A program made the translations under genes and the position numbers. The notes under the pieces were generated by a model. That model was not told the DNA's origin, made no database searches, and saw only the letters and a list, made by a program, of their open reading frames with translations. Of a DNA stretch of 64,000 nucleotides, positions 1 through 8,371 are shown piece by piece (position 1 is the first letter of the stretch; each line of letters starts with the position of its first letter). This stretch comes from Mycolicibacterium moriokaense (lineage in GTDB: Bacteria > Actinomycetota > Actinomycetes > Mycobacteriales > Mycobacteriaceae): NCBI RefSeq assembly GCF_003347205.1, contig NZ_QQBJ01000012.1, positions 186,001 through 250,000 on the forward strand, given 5' to 3'.

Positions 1-294
1 CCGTTGTGGTTTATTTTGAGCAAAATTGCGCTAATTGTCAACCACGGCGAGCTGAGAGCTCCAATATCCGCAGCCTCGATCGTCGTCGACACGGCAGCGA
101 TCGATCCATTTTCGAAGACCGCCCCATGGATGAGGTGCCCCACGACAATCGACTTCCTGCGGCCATCGCTCCTCAAGTGAGACGTACCCGAGATCGGGGT
201 CGAAGATAAGCACCGCCACGGCGGCCACGCCCAAGTCGACCGGTTAACCCGGCTGAAGTCCTCGAATTCCCAGTGCTGAGCGTCGCGATTTGGT
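1..294. other. Left edge without a confident gene
   Basis: No reading frame here looks convincingly coding. One + frame is open from the edge to a stop at 178-180, and a minus frame is open from 234 to 31, but neither has a recognisable domain or a good start. The stretch is less GC-rich than the rest of the window near position 20, where an operator-like element sits (17-41). It may contain the decayed beginning of the small gene that ends at 522. Confidence 0.4.
17..41 (+). promoter_or_regulatory. Operator-like element, left copy
   Basis: This AT-rich 25-bp stretch matches 5095-5119 at 21 of 25 positions in the same orientation. The shared core is TGCGCTAAWTGTCAA. It carries TG-starting half-sites at roughly one helical turn, like the copy in front of the NrtR-type gene. 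Because the second copy lies just before a DNA-binding regulator, both are inferred to be sites for that regulator. No good start codon lies closely to its right, so it may serve a gene to the left of the window or the transcript leading to 522-1211. Confidence 0.5.
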
Positions 295-522
295 GTGGAT
301 AGGCGCCCGATTTCTGGTTTCATCGGCAGCACCGCGGGACCTTTCGCGGTCTGGAAGGGGCAAGACTATGTCGTCGGTGAGGGGCCGCTGCTGGTGTTGC
401 CGAACAGTCTGGTCTGTCCCAGCGAGGCATACACTCGCGATGGATGCGGGTGGATCCGCGTGCTAAAGCCAGTGACAGCAAGCGATTTCACAAACTACAG
501 CCACTATCTGGACTGGTTGTGA
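295..522 (+). CDS. Small hypothetical protein, possibly a gene remnant
   Basis: A GTG-started frame of 75 residues whose TGA overlaps the ATG of the NMN adenylyltransferase-like gene (TGATG). That arrangement suggests translational coupling. The protein has no transmembrane segment or motif I recognise. The same frame has stops at 178 and 277, so it could be the tail of a longer gene whose front has decayed. Its start is uncertain and no clear ribosome-binding site precedes it. Confidence 0.35.
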   Translation: MDRRPISGFIGSTAGPFAVWKGQDYVVGEGPLLVLPNSLVCPSEAYTRDGCGWIRVLKPVTASDFTNYSHYLDWL

Positions 523-1211
523 TGTCCGGTGGCTCTGCTTCACTCTGGCCGCTTGGCAAGATCGAACGCAATCTGACGCCACAGCCTCGAGGCCGTCGGT
601 GTGTGCTGTTGTCCACCGGCGCATTGAATCCGGTGCATGTAGGCCACGTCGCAATGTTCGACAAGGCCAAGCATGCGCTTGAGACCCACTTCGGTTTCGA
701 GGTTGTCGGCGGATTTCTGTCACCATCTCACGATCTCTACCTCGACGGGAAGAAGCCCATAGGGCGCACGTTCCCGGCGGAGCAGCGACTGAACATGTGC
801 GCCGCGGCGACCAGGAATCATCAGCATCTGGCGGTGGGGTCATGGGAGAGTTCTGCGGTCGGCCGATGGCCGGACTTCCCCGAGGTGAAAGCAGAGTTAG
901 AGCAGGTCCTACGACATGAGTTTGGGGAGGATGCACCAGAGGTCGTGTACGTCTGCGGGGCGGATCATTTTCCGTACGCGAAAGACGTCGTGAGCCCAGT
1001 CTGCGCGGTCGGCCGCTCCGGCGTTGTCGTTCATACCGACGAGACACGCGGTATCTATGCGGTTGAGATCGAACGGGATGACCCGCATTACGCTATGAGC
1101 TCGACGCGTGTCCGCGAAGCCTTGGTGAGTCGTGACTACGCAACCCTGCGATCACATCTGCACCCCGACGTGCTTGCTCTGCTGTGTGCATATGTGGGTT
1201 GGCAGGTTTGA
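522..1211 (+). CDS. NMN/NaMN adenylyltransferase-like protein (eukaryote-like NMNAT)
   Basis: A 229-residue nucleotidyltransferase of the cytidylyltransferase superfamily, predicted to join NMN or NaMN to AMP to form NAD+ or NaAD. The phosphate-binding motif NPVHVGH lies near residue 33 and the C-terminal SSTRVRE motif matches the ISSTxxR signature. The middle part (FLSPSHDLY, then WES and VLRHE, then CGADHF) resembles eukaryotic NMNATs more than bacterial NadD. I chose the ATG at 522, which overlaps the previous stop; an in-frame ATG at 444 would add 26 residues. It converges on the SIR2-type gene with a 16-bp gap. A product linking it to NAD+ fits its neighbours (ARPP-1, SIR2, NrtR); the exact substrate is inferred. 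Confidence 0.8.
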   Translation: MSGGSASLWPLGKIERNLTPQPRGRRCVLLSTGALNPVHVGHVAMFDKAKHALETHFGFEVVGGFLSPSHDLYLDGKKPIGRTFPAEQRLNMCAAATRNHQHLAVGSWESSAVGRWPDFPEVKAELEQVLRHEFGEDAPEVVYVCGADHFPYAKDVVSPVCAVGRSGVVVHTDETRGIYAVEIERDDPHYAMSSTRVREALVSRDYATLRSHLHPDVLALLCAYVGWQV

Positions 1212-1227
1212 ACACCGGACCCATCCT

Positions 1228-2756
1228 TCAAAAGTTGGGTCGCCATCCGAGGTCATGGAGAACAGCTTCGATACGTTTCCAGCCCGGGCTTTTCGACTGC
1301 ACGTCCCGAGAAGTGTTGTTTACAAGCGAAAGCAACGCTTCTCTAAGCTCCCGATCCTCGGCGGTCAGACTACTCAAGTAGCTATCGTCGAGCAGATACT
1401 CGGCGGCGCGATCAGTTTCAGAAGCAGCTTTCCAACACAGTCGGTCCAGGAAGATCTCCAACAGGCGTGCTGCCTTGCGAACGTCGGCAACGGAATCGCT
1501 CATCGTCAGGATATCGAGATCTTCGTAGCCAACGCTTGTCAAGTCGTCAGGAGTCAGGGCGATCGCGGTGTTCGTCTGCTCAGCGGACGTACCTCGCGCC
1601 TTGCTCAGAGCCCGGGTGACGGAGTCGGCCAGCTTGAGGAAGCTCTTGTCGGTAAACGAGAAGCCGACGAACAATAGATGACTGGTCAGCAGCAGACTTT
1701 GCACGACACCATGCAGCGCCTCGTTCTGAACCTCATGGAGCTGAAAGTCTTCTGTGGTCAGGACGATCGAGTCGGGATCGCTGATGTCGCCATTCAGTTT
1801 GAGCAGCCAGGGTTTAGAGCCATCTGCGACTTGCCGGATAAGAACGCGGAACTGATCGGCACCGAGCGCTCCTTCCAAGGCGAGTTCCATGCAGGGGTCG
1901 AAATTGGTGGTCACCGATTGTGTGACAGACAAGCTAGCCAATAGCGCATGTCCGATGCCGTGTACATGGGAGTTGAGGGCCTTGACCAGTTGATTCTGAT
2001 AGGTGTCCAGCGGCATCGCTGACTTGATCTCGCTCGCGGCAGCTTCCGGATCGAGGTCCAACCGCCTTTCGACGTTGCCCGCGTGGGCGAGTTGTTCGAG
2101 TAGGCCGTTCCAGTCCGGCAACCCCACCGGTCGGGAAACACCGGAGCCCAGAAACAGCGACAGCTGACCGTACGGGCGAGTCCGCCAAGATGGTCAGCTT
2201 TTCCGCGCAATCTTCCGCTGAGCACATCGCGTGGCCAATCTGTGGGACGGCGCCGCGCCTGGACAGCGGCGAAATCTCTTCTTGCATGACAAACCAGCGC
2301 GACGTCACAGGCCAGTGGCGGACCCTGAGCACGGTGCTTGTCGAGAATTTTGTCGATCACCTCACCGCGACGGTGGGCCAGACCTCCTGCACCCGTCCCC
2401 GCTAGCGGCACCCCGATCAACGGCACCGCAAGACCGTCAAGAGCAGGCAGGCTCGTCGAGGCGGTGTTGATTGCGCGCCACAGTCGTTCGACAACGTCAG
2501 CCGGATCGGTAGCGGCCCATTCCATTGACGCGAAGGCCAGTACTCGTCGGTTGTCTATGTCCTGCAGTGCCACGGTGCCATCAGCACCCGGGGCATCGGC
2601 AAGGCGAAACCACCCCGATCCCTCATCGCGCAGCAGTCCTGGAGGCAGCAACGACTGCCACGCAGGTGTAACCCAGCCTTCTGCGTCGCAGGGGATGAGC
2701 ACTGCGTCGCAAGCGAGCTTCGTGAGGTCGCCGTGGGCGACGAACAGATGTCCCAC
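1228..2756 (-). pseudogene. Macro-like/SIR2-like protein broken by a frameshift
   Basis: Two adjoining frames together encode one protein of about 508 residues. The first (GTG at 2756) resembles a macro domain: a GDLTKLACDAVLIPCD start and a later GVPLAGTGAGGL loop. The second carries a SIR2-like domain with LFLGSGVS, TTNFD and LLFVGFSF motifs, of the kind seen in NAD+-consuming immune effectors. The frames are separated by a shift near 2165-2170; restoring one G there would give LARTGQLSLFLGSGVS, a normal SIR2 start. In the second frame the usual KLHG motif reads KLNG (Asn codon 1792-1794), so a residue expected to be catalytic is changed. Either this is a decaying gene or the sequence has an error. 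Confidence 0.7.
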
Positions 2757-2820
2757 CCGAAGACTCTCTCATCTTCGCCATGAACGTGTTGAGAATGTGA
2801 TGCTCGGCCGGTAGAGGCCT

Positions 2821-4044
2821 TTAGGGTTCGGAGCGGGCGAGCTCGACGACCTCGCCTTTGATCGCCCAGCGCCCGTCGACCGCGTCGGCCACCAGCAGCT
2901 CGCCGGCAACGCACAAGTGGTCCGCCGGGTCCCACTTGACGCCCTTGCGGTACGGGTACACGAGCCGCTGCACAACGCCAAGCGCGGCTCGGTGTTGGTC
3001 AAGCAGACGCTCCTCGATCTCTGCGGGATGCGCCGGGAGCGTGGCTGCGAGGCGCGCTGCGACCTCGGATATGACTGTCAAGTCAGAGTGGGCCTGGAGC
3101 GCACATATCACCCCGTCGAAGAGTCCCTTCAACAATCCGCCCCATACCGGCTGCCGTCCGCGCGGCGGTCGGACATGAATCTTGAGTGCGAATGGTTTCT
3201 CGGCCTCGCGCGCCGGCTCGAAGACCGCGATATCACCGCGCGCGAGCGCAAGCCAGACCTGTGCCGCTTTCTTGTCGCCAGCGAACGAGCCCAGGTCAGT
3301 CCAGTCGAACGACGCCAACGTTCGCCCTGGTTGCCAATCGGCGAACGCGCCCGAACGTGGCGCGAGAGCGTAGCGGTAGCAGAACGGATACTCGGCACCG
3401 TTCGGAGCCGACGGCACGCCGGCGCCGTGTTCGAAGCGGATTCCGTTGCGGCCGGCAACCTTGAACGAGTCGATGTAATACAGCAGCAGGTTTTCGATGT
3501 CGGCGTTGAGGTGCTTGACTCCGAAATACGTGGCGTGCAGGACCTGATCCGACGAGGGTTCGAGTTGTGCGCAGTAAGTCTTGATCGCACTCCGCACGCA
3601 CTTTTGCCAGTCTGGCAGGCGCTCGAATCGGATGTAGTCGTCGGTCCAGGCCTCGACGGCGGTGCTGCCCGCCGTTGGTGTGCGGACCTGGAAGCGATCC
3701 GCAGGCAATGGAGCCGCGACCGCCTCTCGCGGCCGCTTGATTGGAACGGGCCGAACGGAGCGTCGAGCTGGGTGGCAGGTCCCGCAGGGCGCGATCGGTT
3801 TCCCGACATGGTCGCTCGCCCAGCGCTCGAGCTCCGTCGGGTGCTGCGCGCACACCTTTACGTACTGTCCAGTCAATGCGACTCGATGTGCGCCCTGACC
3901 GTTGATTGTCTTGCAGTATGCGTGGTGCACACGCGCTGCTGTCGCATTGTGGCTGCGCCCGATGTTGATTACATAGCCATCCGGGTTTGCGGCGAGCCAA
4001 GCACGATAGCCGGCTTCGTCATCGCGAAACTCGAGGACGCCCAT
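2821..4044 (-). CDS. Hypothetical two-part protein of the NAD island
   Basis: A 407-residue protein starting at the ATG at 4044. The first 100 residues form a small module seen in several actinobacterial proteins as I remember them: a DGYVINIGRSHN strand region, a conserved cysteine (YCKTI), a GQYVKVC segment, then an ELERW helix and a CGTC pair. A longer conserved-looking C-terminal region follows, with ADIENLLLYYIDSF, NGIRFEHG, ASFDWTDLG and KGLFDGVICALQ. No signal peptide or membrane segment is visible. I cannot name its function. It lies between the ARPP-1-like and SIR2-like genes on the same strand, 94 bp after the former and 64 bp before the latter, so it probably shares their transcript. 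Confidence 0.7.
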   Translation of the reverse strand: MGVLEFRDDEAGYRAWLAANPDGYVINIGRSHNATAARVHHAYCKTINGQGAHRVALTGQYVKVCAQHPTELERWASDHVGKPIAPCGTCHPARRSVRPVPIKRPREAVAAPLPADRFQVRTPTAGSTAVEAWTDDYIRFERLPDWQKCVRSAIKTYCAQLEPSSDQVLHATYFGVKHLNADIENLLLYYIDSFKVAGRNGIRFEHGAGVPSAPNGAEYPFCYRYALAPRSGAFADWQPGRTLASFDWTDLGSFAGDKKAAQVWLALARGDIAVFEPAREAEKPFALKIHVRPPRGRQPVWGGLLKGLFDGVICALQAHSDLTVISEVAARLAATLPAHPAEIEERLLDQHRAALGVVQRLVYPYRKGVKWDPADHLCVAGELLVADAVDGRWAIKGEVVELARSEP

Positions 4045-4138
4045 TGGACTCTCAGACCGAGCACGACTCAAGGTTGTGTTCCTGTCTATGGGTGGGACTC
4101 TGTAAAAGCCATTGTTGCAGTGCAGAAATCGCATCGAC

Positions 4139-4996
4139 TCATTTCGAGGAGCCGACCAGCTCATGTCGCGGGTTGAGCAGGCTCGTGTGCACATCGCGAC
4201 ACCGCCAACGCAGCAGGGAGATCGAGGCATCTTCCGTATCGCCGGCGAAGGCGACCCCTGCACCAGCCGTAACGGTGCGGCGCAGCGGCACCTTGGTTGC
4301 ACGATCGATGAAGCGCCGTACCCGTCGTGACGGCGTGTCCTCGGCAGGTCGTCCGACTGCATCCATCGCGGCCGCCGCGACTATCGATTGATATTGATCG
4401 GCCAAAGTCGCCGGGGTGTCGAACACTTCGGCGGACAACGGGTAGCCGCTGATCGCGACAACTATCCCGATCTGCCCGGGGAACGGCCGCAATCCCTGGG
4501 TCAGGCGGCTGACGTCGTCAGCCGCACGATTGGCGTGCTCACTGAAAGACGACGTGGCATTAGCCCCATAACGAGTCTCGTACTCGGAGACGCGGCTCCA
4601 AACTTCACTCTGTCGACTGTTGCCGGCGCGCACGCCCGCTTGCACTCGGGTGGAAGCACGCCGGCGAAAGTCCGCGTGGTGGCGCTGGCCGCTCCAACGG
4701 CCGGCCTCCACACACACGACGTCAACTGCGACTTCGTCGTTCGGCTCCACGACTAACGACCGGGCGACCATCCGGTTCTGCCACCCGCCTTCGAGTACCT
4801 GGCCTTCCAGCAGTAGGAGAGGACGGCTCCCGGTGTTTGCAACCATCAAGGTAGCGACATCGGGTGTGGCCTGCTCGCTGACGTACGCGTCCCCGAATGC
4901 CGTGCTGTAGTCGCGCTCGATGTCGACCTCTCCCCAGACGGGGAATACCCCTAGCGCACCGCGGGTCGCACCACTACCTACGTGAACTCTCTGCAT
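4139..4996 (-). CDS. ARPP-1 family protein
   Basis: A 285-residue cytoplasmic protein matching the ARPP-1 (DUF6569-like) family. The diagnostic run is ANTGSRPLLLLEGQVLEGG followed by QNRMVARSLVV, then VVCVEAGRW. The family is reported as an associated domain in bacterial conflict systems that handle ADP-ribose or NAD-like ligands; its biochemistry is not settled. It begins at the ATG at 4996, diverges from the NrtR-type regulator with 146 bp between starts, and heads a probable minus-strand transcript towards the SIR2-type gene. The operator-like element at 5095-5119 lies about 100 bp upstream, which suggests control by that regulator. Confidence 0.75.
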   Translation of the reverse strand: MQRVHVGSGATRGALGVFPVWGEVDIERDYSTAFGDAYVSEQATPDVATLMVANTGSRPLLLLEGQVLEGGWQNRMVARSLVVEPNDEVAVDVVCVEAGRWSGQRHHADFRRRASTRVQAGVRAGNSRQSEVWSRVSEYETRYGANATSSFSEHANRAADDVSRLTQGLRPFPGQIGIVVAISGYPLSAEVFDTPATLADQYQSIVAAAAMDAVGRPAEDTPSRRVRRFIDRATKVPLRRTVTAGAGVAFAGDTEDASISLLRWRCRDVHTSLLNPRHELVGSSK

Positions 4997-5094
4997 GCTG
5001 ACCTCGCTTCAAATGTTTCGAGCCAGTCGGATGTTGTGCTTCACCGTCAGTGCCGGGTTACGAACCGCACAACTCTTGATCGCTCCCGCTATTA

Positions 5095-5119
5095 TGCGCA
5101 GAAATGCGCTAAATGTCAA
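5095..5119 (+). promoter_or_regulatory. Operator-like element, right copy
   Basis: Three TG-led half-sites (TGCGCA at 5095, TGCGCT at 5105, TGTCAA at 5114) are spaced 10 and 9 bp apart, about one helical turn. The element ends 23 bp before the ATG of the Nudix-type regulator and lies in the intergenic region shared with the divergent ARPP-1 gene. It matches 17-41 at 21 of 25 positions. It is inferred to be the autoregulatory operator of the neighbouring regulator. Confidence 0.55.
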
Positions 5120-5142
5120 ATGGAGTAGGCTCTGCTCCCAGT

Positions 5143-5796
5143 ATGAGCGACCGACACTACCGAGACACCAGCGGGAAGTCCCTTACGGACTACCCGCGGC
5201 CGTCGGTCGCGGTGGACACAGCGGTGCTCACGCCGGATCCCGAACAGGGGCTACTGGTTCTGGAGGTGCGCCGCCCAGGCGGCAGGGGCTGGGCGCTGCC
5301 CGGCACCTTCATCCACGAAGGGGAGACGCTCGCCCGCGCCGTGGACCGGTCTCTTCGGGACAAGGCCCATGTGCGTGGTCTACACCCACGTCAGCTCCAC
5401 GTCTTCGACGACCCGACGCGCGATGACCGCGGTTGGGTGCTCTCAGTAGCCCACGTGCAAGTGGTCCGTCTGGAGCAGTTGGCGGACCGCTTCGCCGATC
5501 GAACCCGGCTTGTGTCGGTGGACGCGCCCGGGCGGCTACCGTTCGACCACGCTGACATCATCAAGCTTGCCGTCGACGACGTACGTTCGCGCTATCGCGA
5601 AATGCCCGATCCGGACGGACTTCTCGGCAATGAATTCACCCTTCGTGAGCTGCGGATCACGCACGAAGCCATCGCCGGACACGAGTTGCAACGCGACACC
5701 TTCCGGCGGGCGATGGAAGACCACCTCGAAGCGACCGGTGCGACCAGCATCAGCGGACGGGGCCGACCTGCGGAGCTCTTTCGTCGCTGCAAATGA
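5143..5796 (+). CDS. nrtR: NrtR-type Nudix-related transcriptional regulator
   Basis: A 217-residue protein with an N-terminal Nudix fold (residues about 15-140) and a C-terminal winged-helix half (FTLRELRITHEAIAG, then a DTFRRAMED helix). This is the NrtR architecture, in which the Nudix half senses ADP-ribose or a related NAD metabolite and the winged helix binds DNA. The Nudix box is degenerate: the REUXEE part reads RSLRDK, so hydrolysis is unlikely and ligand sensing is favoured. I chose the ATG at 5143; an in-frame ATG at 5113 lies inside the operator. It is divergent from the ARPP-1 gene and is the likely regulator of the island. Confidence 0.8.
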   Translation: MSDRHYRDTSGKSLTDYPRPSVAVDTAVLTPDPEQGLLVLEVRRPGGRGWALPGTFIHEGETLARAVDRSLRDKAHVRGLHPRQLHVFDDPTRDDRGWVLSVAHVQVVRLEQLADRFADRTRLVSVDAPGRLPFDHADIIKLAVDDVRSRYREMPDPDGLLGNEFTLRELRITHEAIAGHELQRDTFRRAMEDHLEATGATSISGRGRPAELFRRCK

Positions 5797-5808
5797 TCGG
5801 CCAACGCT

Positions 5809-6789
5809 TCAAGTGCCGCGTATGGCCCTCAGCCGCTTGAACATCCGATCGAGAAGCTGCTCATCGCCATCCATGTGGAGCAACACGGGGTCGACCTCGA
5901 CCGGACCACTTGCATAGCGCAGCAGCTCCGGCATCTCACCAACGCGTTCGACGAAATCGTCGATGAACGTCCGATATCCCTGAAGCGGGATGTCCGCGAA
6001 CTTCGTCAGATCACCCATCAAGTCTGAGTACTCACTCGGCGCCGACACGTCCCGGCATTGCTCCGAGATAGTGAGGAAACGCTCGTGATAATCCATCAAG
6101 CGATTGGCCGTGTGCACGATCCCGTCGCCGTCTGCCGTCGCCTCGTCACCAGGATCGCCGAACACCTCGACGAACGCCGGTGTCAGCATGAAGCTTTCGA
6201 CTTGGCCGACAAGCGCGGCGACCTCCTCGATCCGCTGGCTCACGAAATACCGCACCTCGGGACCCGAAGTCAGCCGGGTGGTCTGTGCGCCGACGAACCC
6301 GAGCGCGCTGTCACGCAATCGGTCCGCCACCGCCGCCCGACGCTGCACGAGGACAGACGCGAACGCTGCCCAACGCCAACATGGCTGCCTCTCCTTCAGC
6401 AGCGACGCGAGTTCACCCTTTGTGTATGCCACCGCGGCTACGGCTGGGAGGTCCTCCGGCCACTCGCTCGCCGCGCCTGATTCGGGCGTCGGGAACACTG
6501 CCCGCATCGCCTTCGCGCCCTCCGCGCCGTAGACGCCGCGACTGTCTCCGCGCAGCGTCCACCGATGCTGCAAGTCAGCCCGCCGGGCCAGCTCTGCTTC
6601 GCGCGCCGCTGCCTCGAGCCGGCGCTGTTCGACCGCCCGCACGATCGCCCGCACCGCGAAGAACGCGCCCACCAACGCCGCCGCCCCGACGATCCACCAA
6701 ATGAACTTGATGATCGCGCCGATTACCAACACCGCAACAAAAATCACTGCAAAGCTCGAGTCCCCACCCGAGCGACGCCTCGCCCCCAT
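5809..6789 (-). CDS. Membrane-anchored hypothetical protein
   Basis: A 326-residue protein with a short basic start, two adjacent hydrophobic segments (about residues 12-48), then an Arg/Glu/Ala-rich helix and a soluble helical region of about 270 residues. The topology suggests an anchored protein with a large cytoplasmic part. No catalytic motif or known domain is apparent. It converges on the NrtR-type gene with 12 bp between stops and starts at an ATG 44 bp after the metallophosphoesterase stop, so it may belong to the same minus-strand transcript as the next genes. Confidence 0.7.
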   Translation of the reverse strand: MGARRRSGGDSSFAVIFVAVLVIGAIIKFIWWIVGAAALVGAFFAVRAIVRAVEQRRLEAAAREAELARRADLQHRWTLRGDSRGVYGAEGAKAMRAVFPTPESGAASEWPEDLPAVAAVAYTKGELASLLKERQPCWRWAAFASVLVQRRAAVADRLRDSALGFVGAQTTRLTSGPEVRYFVSQRIEEVAALVGQVESFMLTPAFVEVFGDPGDEATADGDGIVHTANRLMDYHERFLTISEQCRDVSAPSEYSDLMGDLTKFADIPLQGYRTFIDDFVERVGEMPELLRYASGPVEVDPVLLHMDGDEQLLDRMFKRLRAIRGT

Positions 6790-6833
6790 GCGCCTACGGT
6801 AGGCCGAGGGTCCGACACCGACGCCTCTCGCCG

Positions 6834-7877
6834 TTACACCTTGCTATCAACGGTGAAGTAGTGATCCGGCTGAATCTCCTTCTCGCCGTTCCATCGGTAA
6901 GCGACCAGGTTCCCGGATTTGATCGCCCTGAAGTCGACGCACGCGGTGTGCCTCGTGTAATCCAATCCCTCCGTCGGCTGACCGCTTCGCCAGTAGTGGC
7001 CATACAGCACGGGGACGCCACCGTCGTATGAGAAGGACCGCTCCGCGTGCTCGACCTCCACCGCAGGCAGCTCTGGATACGGTTCGCCCGTCGGCGTCGT
7101 GAAGTTCCCGTCCATGACCGCGAGGTCGCGCAACGTCGTCGCGCCTTCACGCCACCACGCCACACGCGCCTCGCTGCGCTCGTGGCCGTCCTTGTCGACG
7201 TACGGCTGTTGTCCGTGGCCGGCGATGTCGATCTCGGGCCCTTTCAGCAGCACCTCCACCGCCGCGTAGAGCCGGTCGGCCTTGTCTGATGCTCGGACGA
7301 AGTGAGCGGTGGTGCTGAACCGGTTTGAGCCGAGGACGTCCTCGACGATGCGCATCGACCGTTCGTGCCAGCACGCGTGGACCACACGAACGCCACCCAG
7401 ATCCAGCCAAAGCGGCATCGTCGCAAACCATTTCAGATAGTCCGCACGTGCCTCGTCGCTGACCTGCTCGAGAAACGCCTGATGCTGGTTCTTGTTCTTG
7501 TCAGTGTGGGGCCGGAGGTACTTCCCGGGGCGTTCCGGGTGCTCGATGGCGTACGTGATCGCGTTGAACTCGTGGTTGCCCATCACGATCTGGGCGCTGC
7601 CGCTGTCGACCATCCGTTTGACGGTCTCCAGGACCTCGACATGCTCCTCGCCGCGGTCGACGAGGTCGCCGACGAAGATCGCCTGCCGCTCCGGATGCCG
7701 ATAGGTGCCGGTCCCTTCGGCGCTGTAGCCGAGTCGCTCGAGCAGATCGGTCAGCAGTGACGCGCAACCATGCACGTCGCCGATGATGTCGAATCCCCGC
7801 TGAGCTTCGGCACGATCAGAACTCGATGAACCGAATTCGGTAGGTGTCGCCTTTGTTGACGCAATCGATGCTGCCAT
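6834..7877 (-). CDS. Calcineurin-like metallophosphoesterase
   Basis: A 347-residue phosphoesterase with the family motifs in order: GDVHGC near residue 35, GDLVDRG, GNHEF, and late histidines VHACWH and YGHYW. It resembles PrpE/ApaH-like and polynucleotide-kinase-associated phosphatases acting on phosphoproteins, dinucleoside polyphosphates or RNA ends; the substrate cannot be told from sequence. The ATG at 7877 is chosen because a very strong GGAGGGGG lies 6 bp before it. Its first 62 bp overlap the end of the small gene 7816-8130 in another frame, so the two are tightly coupled. Confidence 0.85.
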   Translation of the reverse strand: MAASIASTKATPTEFGSSSSDRAEAQRGFDIIGDVHGCASLLTDLLERLGYSAEGTGTYRHPERQAIFVGDLVDRGEEHVEVLETVKRMVDSGSAQIVMGNHEFNAITYAIEHPERPGKYLRPHTDKNKNQHQAFLEQVSDEARADYLKWFATMPLWLDLGGVRVVHACWHERSMRIVEDVLGSNRFSTTAHFVRASDKADRLYAAVEVLLKGPEIDIAGHGQQPYVDKDGHERSEARVAWWREGATTLRDLAVMDGNFTTPTGEPYPELPAVEVEHAERSFSYDGGVPVLYGHYWRSGQPTEGLDYTRHTACVDFRAIKSGNLVAYRWNGEKEIQPDHYFTVDSKV

Positions 7878-8130
7878 GGTTATCCCCCTCCAATAGTGTT
7901 GTCCCGGTGCGCTTCTCCGTCTCACGGAAGATGTCGATCAACACATCGCCCGACACCGTTGATTCGATGTCGGTGATGCTGCAGTGATCCGGGTGCGCGG
8001 ACGCCTTGCCGGCGTCGATGAAGTCCCGCAGCACCCACGCCACTTGGGACGCGGAGCTGATCAGCCCTCCGTGCTGGCCGAGCGATCGACCGCCCGACAA
8101 GTTCGTGATCCAGAGATCCGTCGTCGTCAT
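7816..8130 (-). CDS. Small hypothetical protein coupled to the phosphoesterase
   Basis: A 104-residue soluble protein starting at an ATG preceded by GGGAGGA. It has no motif I recognise; the C-terminal part alternates acidic and hydrophobic residues (DTYRIRFIEF). Its last 62 bp overlap the beginning of the metallophosphoesterase in another frame. This unusually long overlap suggests the two proteins are made together and may act on the same substrate. The 240 bp upstream (8131-8371) show no gene and probably contain its promoter. Confidence 0.65.
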   Translation of the reverse strand: MTTTDLWITNLSGGRSLGQHGGLISSASQVAWVLRDFIDAGKASAHPDHCSITDIESTVSGDVLIDIFRETEKRTGTTLLEGDNHGSIDCVNKGDTYRIRFIEF

Positions 8131-8371
8131 CAATCCTCCCGAACGAGAAGAAGCCGCGCGTGAAAGGAAGTGCACAATCCATTCGGCGGACGAGCGTCAA
8201 GCTCCGCGATCCCCGAGGTGCATCTTCAACTTCCACCTGCACTGTATCGCCCAGGTGTGACAACCCATCCTGGCGGCCGCCCAGCTGACAGCGCGATAAC
8301 TCCGGTGGAGGGAACGCGATGTCGAGTCGTTCGATCCGCTTGTCAGCCGACCACGCTGCGCCCTATTGTCG

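Noticed and set aside
31-234. Minus-strand frame that looked like a Nudix-type start
   Set aside because: It stops inside the operator-like element, has no Nudix box, and lacks a credible ribosome-binding site.
2160-2230. Programmed frameshift in the macro-SIR2 gene
   Set aside because: No slippery heptamer or downstream pause structure is apparent, and a single lost base explains it. The possibility of a sequencing error remains.
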